This document shows, in pieces, positions 57,591 to 64,000 of a stretch of 64,000 bases of DNA. Origin of the DNA: Microbacterium sp. BK668. Lineage in GTDB: Bacteria > Actinomycetota > Actinomycetes > Actinomycetales > Microbacteriaceae. The stretch is taken from NCBI RefSeq assembly GCF_004362195.1, contig NZ_SNWG01000001.1:1426001-1490000 (forward strand), given 5' to 3'. Each line of letters begins with the position of its first letter. The stretch's first letter is position 1. Position numbers and translations under genes: made by a program. The notes under the pieces are model-generated. The model saw only the letters and a list, made by a program, of their open reading frames with translations. It was not told where the DNA came from and did no database searches.

Positions 57591-59044
57591 CTTCCGTGAC
57601 CGAACCCACGACACGGGGAAACCCCGACTACCGCGATTCCGGCCTCGTCTTCCCGCCGGGCTTCACGTTCGGCTCGGCCACCGCCTCCTATCAGGTCGAG
57701 GGGGCATTCGACGAGGACGGCCGCGGTCCGTCCATCTGGGACACGTTCTCCAAGACGCCCGGCAAGGTCTGGAACGGCGACACGGGCGATGTCGCGTGCG
57801 ACCATTACCACCGATGGGAGAGCGACCTCGACCTGATGAAGCGCCTCGGGCTGGACGCGTATCGCTTCTCGATCGCCTGGCCGCGCATCCAGCCGACCGG
57901 GACGGGACGGGCGAACCGCAAGGGCATCGACTTCTACTCCCGCCTTGTCGACGGCCTGCTCGAGCGCGGCATCAAGCCCGTCGCGACGCTGTACCACTGG
58001 GATCTTCCGCAGCCGCTGGAGGATGCCGGTGGCTGGCCGGCCCGCGCCACCGCCGACGCGTTCGAGGAGTACGCCTCGATCGTGGGCGCCGCCCTCGGGG
58101 ACCGCATCCACACCTGGACGACCCTCAACGAGCCGTGGTGCTCCGCCTACCTCGGCTACGGCCAGGGCGGACACGCCCCCGGCCGCCACGAGCCGGCGGC
58201 CGCTCTCGCCGCGGTCCACCACCTCAACCTCGCGCACGGCCGGGCGGTGCAGGCACTGCGCGCGACGTCGGCGGGGTCGCCCGAGTACTCCGTCACGCTC
58301 AACTTCCACGTCCTGCGTGGGGTCGGGGACGGCGCGGCCGACGCGGTGCGCCGGATCGACGCCCTCGCGAACCGCGCCTTCACGGGTCCGATGCTGCGGG
58401 GCGAGTACCCGGCGGATCTGGTCGAGGACACGGCATCCGTCACCGACTGGTCGTTCGTCCAGGACGGTGACCTCGCGACGATCTCCCAGCCCATCGACGT
58501 GCTGGGCGTGAACTACTACTCGACCGCGACCGTGCGGCTGTGGGACGGCGTGTCGCCCAAGCAGACGAACGACGGCCACAAGGGGGCCGCCGGCGGAACG
58601 GCCTGGCCGGGGAGCGACCAGGTCGTCGAGTTCGTCGAGCAGCCGGGGCCCTACACGGCGATGGGCTGGAACATCGCACCCGAGGGACTCGAGGAGCTGC
58701 TCGTGACGCTGTCGGAGCAGTTCCCCGGGCAGCCGCTCATGATCACCGAGAACGGTGCCGCCTTCGACGACGTCGTCTCGCCCGACGGCTCGGTGCAGGA
58801 TGCCGAGCGCCTGGACTACCTGCGACGCCACTTCACCGCCGCGCACCGGGCGCTGTCACGCGGCGTCGATCTGCGGGGCTACTTCGTGTGGTCGCTCCTC
58901 GACAACTTCGAGTGGGGGTACGGCTACGCCAAGCGGTTCGGCATCGTCCGGGTCGACTTCGACACCCTGGAGCGGACGGTCAAGGACTCGGGGAGGTGGT
59001 ACGCCGACCTCGTACGTGAGCACACCATCCCGCCCGGCCGCTGA
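57587..59044 (+). CDS. GH1 beta-glucosidase
   Basis: A 485-residue family-1 glycosidase. [19 protein letters not shown] opens the barrel; acid/base Glu in [11 protein letters not shown]; nucleophile Glu in [13 protein letters not shown] 57587 overlaps the GH31 stop (GTGA). Cytoplasmic. With the alpha-xylosidase it would fully degrade isoprimeverose-type or other xyloglucan oligosaccharides. Last gene of the operon. Confidence 0.95.
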   Translation: MTSVTEPTTRGNPDYRDSGLVFPPGFTFGSATASYQVEGAFDEDGRGPSIWDTFSKTPGKVWNGDTGDVACDHYHRWESDLDLMKRLGLDAYRFSIAWPRIQPTGTGRANRKGIDFYSRLVDGLLERGIKPVATLYHWDLPQPLEDAGGWPARATADAFEEYASIVGAALGDRIHTWTTLNEPWCSAYLGYGQGGHAPGRHEPAAALAAVHHLNLAHGRAVQALRATSAGSPEYSVTLNFHVLRGVGDGAADAVRRIDALANRAFTGPMLRGEYPADLVEDTASVTDWSFVQDGDLATISQPIDVLGVNYYSTATVRLWDGVSPKQTNDGHKGAAGGTAWPGSDQVVEFVEQPGPYTAMGWNIAPEGLEELLVTLSEQFPGQPLMITENGAAFDDVVSPDGSVQDAERLDYLRRHFTAAHRALSRGVDLRGYFVWSLLDNFEWGYGYAKRFGIVRVDFDTLERTVKDSGRWYADLVREHTIPPGR

Positions 59045-59138
59045 CGCTCGGGCGGCGTGTGCGGAGGCCGCGGGCCGGGCGACGATGTCCCCGGTGCGTG
59101 CGACGATCCGCGGGAGGGATCGTCGGCGGGAGGCGGGG

Positions 59139-60335
59139 ATGCGGGGCGAGGCCACCGTTCTGCACGCGGATCTCGACGCGTTCTACGCCTCCGTCGAGCA
59201 GCGCGACGCGCCGCACCTCAGGGGGCGCCCCGTCATCGTCGGCGGGGGAGTGGTGCTGGCCGCGAGCTACGAGGCGAAGGCCCGCGGGGTGCGCACCGCG
59301 ATGGGCGGGCGGCAGGCGCGAGACCTGTGTCCCGACGCCGTCGTGGTGCCGCCTCGGATGGAGGCCTACTCGGCGGCGAGTCGCGACGTGTTCGCGATCT
59401 TCCGCGACACCACACCCCTCGTCGAGGGCATCTCGATCGACGAGGCGTTCCTCGAGGTGGGCGGTCTGCGCCGCATCGCCGGCACGCCGGAGCAGGTCGC
59501 GGTGCGGCTTCGCGAACGGGTGCGCACCGAGGTCGGCCTGGCGATCTCGGTCGGCGTCGCGCGGACGAAGTTCCTGGCGAAGGTGGCCAGCGCCGTCAGC
59601 AAGCCCGACGGGCTGCTCGTGGTCGATCCCGACCGAGAGCACGAGTTCCTCCTGCCGCTGCCCGTCGAGCGACTGTGGGGGGTCGGGGCGGTGACGGCCC
59701 AGAAGCTGCACGGTCTCGGCATCCACACCGTCGGCGAATTGGCCGAGCTGGAAGCGGCGACCGCCGAGCGGCTGCTTGGCAAGGCGACGGGTGCCCACCT
59801 GCATGCGCTCGCCCGGCTGCGCGACCCACGCCCGGTGGACAGCACGCGCCGCCGCGGATCGATCGGCTCGCAGCGCGCGCTCGGCAGCCGCCCGCGCTCG
59901 CCCGAGGAGCTCGACCTCATCCTCACGCAGATCGTCGACCGGCTGACCCGCCGCCTTCGCGACCGCGATCGCGTGTGCCGCACGATCGTGCTGCGCCTGC
60001 GCTTCGGCGACTTCACGAAGGCCACGCGCTCGCGCACCCTCCGTGCCCCGACGGAACGCACCGCCGTGGTGCTCGCCGTCGCGCAGGGGCTGCTCGCAGC
60101 AGCGATGCCCGAGATCGAGGCGCGCGGCATCACGCTTCTCGGCGTCTCGCTCTCGCAACTCGGCAGCGCCGACGGCGTACCGCCCGAGCTGCCCATCGAT
60201 TGGGACGACGGCGCGCGCCTGGACTCGGTGCTCGACGCTGTGCGGGACCGCTTCGGCGCGACGTCCGTGGCGCGCGCGGCCCAGCTCGGCCGGGACCCCG
60301 GCTGGTCGACGCCCCTCCTGCCCGAGCACGAGTGA
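59139..60335 (+). CDS. dinB: DNA polymerase IV (DinB)
   Basis: A 398-residue Y-family polymerase: ADLDAFYASVEQ (metal-binding), GISIDEAFLEVGGL, SVGVARTKFLAKVAS, and the little-finger domain. ATG 59139 follows GGGAGGCGGGG; an earlier in-frame ATG at 59085 is possible. The C-terminus ends soon after the little finger, and no clamp-binding peptide was recognised. No LexA box was seen upstream. Confidence 0.94.
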   Translation: MRGEATVLHADLDAFYASVEQRDAPHLRGRPVIVGGGVVLAASYEAKARGVRTAMGGRQARDLCPDAVVVPPRMEAYSAASRDVFAIFRDTTPLVEGISIDEAFLEVGGLRRIAGTPEQVAVRLRERVRTEVGLAISVGVARTKFLAKVASAVSKPDGLLVVDPDREHEFLLPLPVERLWGVGAVTAQKLHGLGIHTVGELAELEAATAERLLGKATGAHLHALARLRDPRPVDSTRRRGSIGSQRALGSRPRSPEELDLILTQIVDRLTRRLRDRDRVCRTIVLRLRFGDFTKATRSRTLRAPTERTAVVLAVAQGLLAAAMPEIEARGITLLGVSLSQLGSADGVPPELPIDWDDGARLDSVLDAVRDRFGATSVARAAQLGRDPGWSTPLLPEHE

Positions 60336-60344
60336 AGGTGCGGA

Positions 60345-60995
60345 TCAGGGGATGTGGTCGCGCACGGCCGCCATGAACCCGTCGACGTCGTCCACCCAGA
60401 GGCGGATCGCGGTGACCACCTGGACGCCGCCCTTGGGCGGATGCCCCGGGAGCCGCACCGGGGTCGGCCGCTCGAGGGCGATCTCCACGTTCGTCTCGTC
60501 CTGGATGCGCAGAAGCAGCATCCTTCCGCCGTCGCTGTCGACGAAGCGCGGCGACTTCGGCTGGTCGACGCGGGATCCGCGGGACACCGCCGCGATGTCG
60601 TCCCAGCCGAGGGGGATGTCGATCTCCAGCCCCTCGCGCACCCTGATCCCCTCCGGCCCTACGGTGTGCGGGCGCATGAGGTACGCGCAGAGCAGCCCGA
60701 TCATCCACGTGACGCCCCAGATGCCGAGCACCAGCAGGACGACGCGGGGGACGGGCCAGCGGTGGACGATGAGGTCGATGATCGGGATCTCGATCGCCGA
60801 CAGGGCGATGAAGACGATGAGGATCGTCAGCACCGGGCGGTGGTAGCGGAATCCCCGGGCGCCGACGGGGATCGCCGGCCGGCGGAAGAGGGCGCGCGCG
60901 ATGTTGGCGTAGATGCGCAGCTCGAGGAGGACCACGCGGACGAGGGTCCTCCCCAGCCGTGCTGCTCGGCGCGGCGGTGCATCCACGCGCGTCAC
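60345..60995 (-). CDS. membrane protein with PH-like domain
   Basis: A 216-residue protein: two helices (HRPVLTILIVFIALSAIEIPII and PRVVLLVLGIWGVTWMIGLL) and a cytoplasmic ~100-residue domain (GPEGIRVREGLEIDIPLGWDD) resembling bacterial PH domains. GTG 60995 overlaps the MarR stop (GTGA). Probably regulated with that MarR gene. Function unknown. Confidence 0.8.
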   Translation of the reverse strand: MTRVDAPPRRAARLGRTLVRVVLLELRIYANIARALFRRPAIPVGARGFRYHRPVLTILIVFIALSAIEIPIIDLIVHRWPVPRVVLLVLGIWGVTWMIGLLCAYLMRPHTVGPEGIRVREGLEIDIPLGWDDIAAVSRGSRVDQPKSPRFVDSDGGRMLLLRIQDETNVEIALERPTPVRLPGHPPKGGVQVVTAIRLWVDDVDGFMAAVRDHIP

Positions 60996-61456
60996 GATCC
61001 AGCCCGATCCGTGGATGCTGCGACCTCCGCTTCCGCGACGAGCTGCGACAGGCGATCCGCCATCGCCTCGACGCCGCGCTCGACGGCGGCGCGGTCGTCC
61101 GGCGCGACCGCGTCGAGGAGGGTCGCGCTCAGCTCGGCGTGCTCCGCCACCGTCCGCTCCATGAGCCGCGCACCCTCGCGCGTGAGAGAGACGAGGAGCG
61201 CGCGCCGGTCGGTCGGGTGAGGCGCCCTCTCGAGATACCCCGCGGCCTCCAGCGCATCCACGAGAGCCGTGACGCTCCGCGGCGTGATGTCGAGCCCGCG
61301 GGCGAGCTCCTGCTGCGTCATCGCACCCGAGTGGTGCACCACCCACAGCGCGCGCATGCGAGCGGGCGTCAGGTCGGTCCCCTCGAACGCTCGGTTCATG
61401 TCGCGATCGAACAGCGATCCGATGAAGAGGAGACGGTCGAGGATCGTGAGTTCCAT
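60992..61456 (-). CDS. MarR family transcriptional regulator
   Basis: A 154-residue winged-helix regulator (MTQQELARGLDITPRSVTAL, GYLERAPHPTDRRALLVSLT). ATG 61456 has TAATGT exactly 6 nt upstream. In the AT-rich promoter the block GTAAT recurs as direct copies, a possible site for itself. Coupled to the PH-like membrane protein. Confidence 0.9.
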   Translation of the reverse strand: MELTILDRLLFIGSLFDRDMNRAFEGTDLTPARMRALWVVHHSGAMTQQELARGLDITPRSVTALVDALEAAGYLERAPHPTDRRALLVSLTREGARLMERTVAEHAELSATLLDAVAPDDRAAVERGVEAMADRLSQLVAEAEVAASTDRAGS

Positions 61457-61593
61457 ATCGTTACATTACCTCACTATTACACACCTACATAACTTCGGTT
61501 CGGTCGTGGAAGCGCAGCATCCCGCCCGCGCTCGACAGGCGCGCGCCCGGGGACGTGGGATCGTCCGAGACCCGGACGGCAGAACCGCTGGAG

Positions 61594-63282
61594 CTAGCCG
61601 CAGTTCGGGCGGCACCCGCGCTGGGTGACCGCGTCGATCAACACGGTGCTGATGTCGGTCGGCTGGAACGCCTGGTAGGCAGCTCCGTCGGTCGCCGCAG
61701 CGATCTGCTCCAGGGCGGCCTGGTCGGTGTCCGGCCCGTACCCGATCGCGATCACCGCGACCGGCTTGGCCGGGTCGCGCAGTCGCTCGAGCTCGCTGAT
61801 CAACCCCGGGAGGTCGAGCCCTTCGTCATCCTCGTTCACGCCGTCGGTGTTGAGAAGAACGAGGTTGATCTGGCCGGGCACGTACGTCTCGCGCATGTAC
61901 TGGACCGCTGCCAGCACACTGTCGTAGAGGCCGGTGCCGCCGCCGACGAAGGCGTCGAGGCCGTTGGCCGTGTCGATCGTCCGCTGCTTGTGCGCGGCGT
62001 CGCCGAGCGGTCCGAACGGCACGATCTCCTGCCAGTCCTGCCCGCCGATGCGACGGCTCGAGAACACCCAGGTTGCCAGCGACGACTCGGCCGAGAGCGA
62101 GTCGATCGCCCGGACCGCAGCCTGCTCGAAGAGGTCGATCCGCCGCATGTCGGTCGTCACCGGCTGCAGCATCGAGCCCGACACGTCGTTGAGCGACAGC
62201 ATCCGCGACGGCGCGGTGAGCACCTGCCAGGTGCGCAGCACCTCCGCCTGGTTGGCGCTGTCGCTGACTTCCGGTGCGGCGGTCCCGCGTGCGGCCGAGT
62301 CGCTGACGTTCCCCGCCGCGTCGCGGAGCCCGTGCTCCTCGAGATGGTCGGTCGCCTCGCCGACGGCCCTCGCGAGGACCTCCGCGGCCGACGTCGTCTC
62401 GTCCGAGGCTTCGGCGAGCGTGACGACCGGGATGTCGATCGCAGGGGTGAAATCCGCCGGGTAGACGGGCACGAGCGGGGTCCGTGCATCGGCTGCGTAC
62501 TCCAGCAGCGCCTGTTCCGTCGTGACGGCGACGGTCGGCGTCGCCGCGGCGGCAGCCGCGGTGAGAGCGTCGGAGGCGGTGGCGACGACGCCGGTGTCGA
62601 GACCGAGCACGAGGCCCGTGAAGGCGCGCGCATCCCCGGCGACGGCGTTCTGCAGGGCGAGCAGCGCCGCCGAACTGGCTGCGACGGTCGCGGGATCAGG
62701 CAGCACGGCCGCGACGCCGCGTCCGGCGAGGGTCGCGAAGCCGGCCCCCTCGGCCACCAGCGCCTGGGCCGTGGCCCCCGTCGCCGCGAACACCACCGGG
62801 GTGGTCGCCACGACGTCGCCGACCACCAGGTCGGCCGCGGTCGTGCCCGTCAGCTCCGCCTGCCCCTTCGCGCGTGCCGGCCACATGCCCGAGTCCGGCA
62901 CCCAGACGTCGAAGTCCGCCGCCGCGCCCGATGCGAGCGTCGTCGCCGTCACCGAGCTCTCTTCGGCCCGGATCGTCACCTTGGGGCAGTCGGTGCGAGA
63001 CCCCGTGAGATCGGCGACGACCGCTCCGATCGCCGCCGAGACGTCCGGGTCGGCGGTGATGCGCAGGCTCGAGGGCAGGCATCCACCCGTCGAGGCAGAC
63101 GCTTGTTCGGCCTCGCCGGCTCCGCGCACGATGACCGTGCCGAGCACCGCGGTCAGCGCCACCACGAGAACCGCGATGACCGCGATGAGGATCACGGAAC
63201 GTCGCCGCTGCTGCGCGGCACGTGCCTCGGCCCGCGTCGGGGCGCTGCGGCGAGCGGGCGCGTGCGGCTGCGTTCGGACCAC
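61594..63282 (-). CDS. substrate-binding / von Willebrand A chimeric membrane protein
   Basis: A 562-residue protein with one N-terminal helix (VILIAVIAVLVVALTAVLG, about 32-50), a bacterial binding-protein-like domain to about 330, and a vWA domain with the MIDAS motif in LNDVSGSM (DxSxS), GGGTGLYDSV and VLLNTDGVNED. GTG 63282 is chosen for GGAG 5 nt upstream; no in-frame ATG exists upstream. Extracytoplasmic protein of unknown role; combination recurs in actinobacteria. A palindrome overlies its -10. Confidence 0.85.
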   Translation of the reverse strand: MVRTQPHAPARRSAPTRAEARAAQQRRRSVILIAVIAVLVVALTAVLGTVIVRGAGEAEQASASTGGCLPSSLRITADPDVSAAIGAVVADLTGSRTDCPKVTIRAEESSVTATTLASGAAADFDVWVPDSGMWPARAKGQAELTGTTAADLVVGDVVATTPVVFAATGATAQALVAEGAGFATLAGRGVAAVLPDPATVAASSAALLALQNAVAGDARAFTGLVLGLDTGVVATASDALTAAAAAATPTVAVTTEQALLEYAADARTPLVPVYPADFTPAIDIPVVTLAEASDETTSAAEVLARAVGEATDHLEEHGLRDAAGNVSDSAARGTAAPEVSDSANQAEVLRTWQVLTAPSRMLSLNDVSGSMLQPVTTDMRRIDLFEQAAVRAIDSLSAESSLATWVFSSRRIGGQDWQEIVPFGPLGDAAHKQRTIDTANGLDAFVGGGTGLYDSVLAAVQYMRETYVPGQINLVLLNTDGVNEDDEGLDLPGLISELERLRDPAKPVAVIAIGYGPDTDQAALEQIAAATDGAAYQAFQPTDISTVLIDAVTQRGCRPNCG

Positions 63283-63366
63283 GTGCACTCCGATGGACGG
63301 CGGGTTCGGGGCCCGCGTGGGGGGAGACGACGTCGCACCTTCGAGTACGGCATCGTACGGTGGGGG

Positions 63367-63384
63367 ATACTCCAGTGGAGTATA
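63367..63384 (-). promoter_or_regulatory. -10 element in palindromic operator of the vWA gene
   Basis: ATACTCCA-g-TGGAGTAT (63367-63383) is a perfect 8+1+8 palindrome. Its right arm with the next base is TATACT on the minus strand (63384-63379), a good -10. So the promoter of the vWA gene is covered by a repressor-type site. The regulator is unknown; the LuxR-type gene upstream is a candidate. Confidence 0.7.
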
Positions 63385-63437
63385 GGCGACCGGGTGGGCG
63401 GGGCGATCGCGGCGAGGAAAGCCATCCGCCTCGCGGG

Positions 63438-64000
63438 TCAACCGTCGCCGAACCGGTCGCTCAGCTGCCGTCGCGAGCTGATCTCCAGTTTCCGGAAGAC
63501 CTTGCGCAAGTGGTAGTCGACCGTGTTCGGGCTGATGAACATGGTGGCCGCGATCTCCGCGTTGGTGGCACCTCGCGCCGCGAGCAGCGCCACCTGCCTC
63601 TCCTGGCTCGTCAGAGGATCCATGGGCGTCGAATGGCTGCTGACCGAACCTCCCGCGGCGAGGATCTCCCGCCGCGCGCGCTCGGCGAACGTGGATGCCC
63701 CGACGGTAGAGAAGGCACGGAACGCGAGGGAGAGCTGCGCGTGAGCGTCGGCTCGCCGCCGCACGCGGCGGAGCCACTCGCCATAGAGGAGCCGCGCGCG
63801 TGCTCGGTCGCCGAGATGGCTGTCCGGAAACCGCTCGATCGCCGCCAGGAAGTGCTCCTCGGCATCCGCGTCGTCGGAGAGGAGGGCGAGTGACCTCAGG
63901 AACAGTCCTCGCGCCACGGCCGATCCGCTGGCATCGGCGTACGACTCGATCTGCGCGAGCGCCCACTGCGCAGCGGCGCGGTTGCCGCTGCGTACCGCGG
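63438..64000 (-). CDS. LuxR-type regulator, C-terminal part (cut by window edge)
   Basis: The reading frame is open from the right edge, so the start lies outside the window; an internal GTG at 63917 is not the true start. Helical TPR-like segments (EEHFLAAIERFPDSHLGDRARARLLYGEW-type) precede a C-terminal LuxR HTH (LTSQERQVALLAARGATNAE, FISPNTVDYHLRKVFRKLEI). This is typical of large ATP-binding LuxR (LAL) regulators. It reads toward the vWA gene, which it may control. Confidence 0.85.
   Translation of the reverse strand, partial: AVRSGNRAAAQWALAQIESYADASGSAVARGLFLRSLALLSDDADAEEHFLAAIERFPDSHLGDRARARLLYGEWLRRVRRRADAHAQLSLAFRAFSTVGASTFAERARREILAAGGSVSSHSTPMDPLTSQERQVALLAARGATNAEIAATMFISPNTVDYHLRKVFRKLEISSRRQLSDRFGDG

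Noticed and set aside
63192..63425. ORF starting at ATG 63353 as an alternative N-terminus of the vWA protein
   Set aside because: It is in a different frame; the vWA frame has GTG 63282 with a GGAG site, and the ATG frame gives only Arg/Pro-rich shadow sequence.

Overview
The window is GC-rich actinobacterial DNA, most likely from Microbacteriaceae and probably Microbacterium or a close relative. That rests on codon use, many GTG starts, 4-bp ATGA/GTGA overlaps between genes, an apparently very common leaderless promoter form (A-NNN-T hexamer, 6-7 nt, then ATG/GTG), a CIRCE/HAIR heat-shock promoter, F420 enzymes and the gene families present. The genus is inferred, not proven. No rRNA, tRNA, CRISPR array, insertion sequence or prophage was recognised.

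1-9.5 kb: tandem palindromic repeats, a DUF559-type nuclease-like protein, hsp20 under a combined CIRCE/HAIR promoter, a TetR gene with a probable operator in front of an ABC-2 exporter pair, a MarR regulator, a DUF2207 lipoprotein, pgi, and a secreted transglycosylase-like protein. 9.5-13.3 kb looks like a lower-GC insert: an ECF-type sigma factor coupled to a one-helix membrane protein, an unrecognised secreted Trp/Tyr-rich protein, and an unrecognised membrane protein. 13.3-20.8 kb: an MFS transporter preceded by a coupled 37-codon ORF, then a surface-glycan group (GT27-like, MGT-type, a HEAT-repeat/GT4 fusion, and a polysaccharide pyruvyl transferase).

20.9-37.1 kb is the centre of interest. 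cofE and cofD flank a divergent promoter. After an 8-bp-class palindrome comes what looks like one 14-kb, 12-gene operon: beta-ureidopropionase-like amidohydrolase, dihydropyrimidinase/hydantoinase, a luciferase-like (LLM) oxidoreductase, an NMT1-type ABC importer, a class III aminotransferase, fbiC, a Baeyer-Villiger-type monooxygenase, F420-dependent glucose-6-phosphate dehydrogenase (fgd) and cofC. Together these could import a pyrimidine or hydantoin, reduce it with F420H2, open the ring, remove the carbamoyl group and transaminate the resulting beta-amino acid, with synthesis and recharging of F420 encoded in the same unit. FbiC has an intact CofG radical-SAM half, but the CofH half has lost its three cluster cysteines and the linker is built from two copies of a dispersed repeat.

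37.1-50.7 kb is housekeeping and stress genes: an S9 peptidase, HAD phosphatase, aldo-keto reductase, SDR, EamA exporter, small proteins, AlkA-type glycosylase, a receiver-less winged-helix regulator behind a Cys-rich leader peptide, GNAT, DUF1622, two acidic disordered proteins, a frameshifted cupin and an alpha/beta hydrolase. 50.8-59.0 kb is a LacI-controlled sugar operon (binding protein, two permeases, GH31 alpha-xylosidase, GH1 beta-glucosidase) with paired GAAGCGCTTC operators, probably for xylose-branched glucan oligosaccharides. 59-64 kb holds dinB, a MarR/membrane protein pair, a substrate-binding/von Willebrand A chimera and the C-terminal end of a LuxR-type regulator cut off by the window edge.
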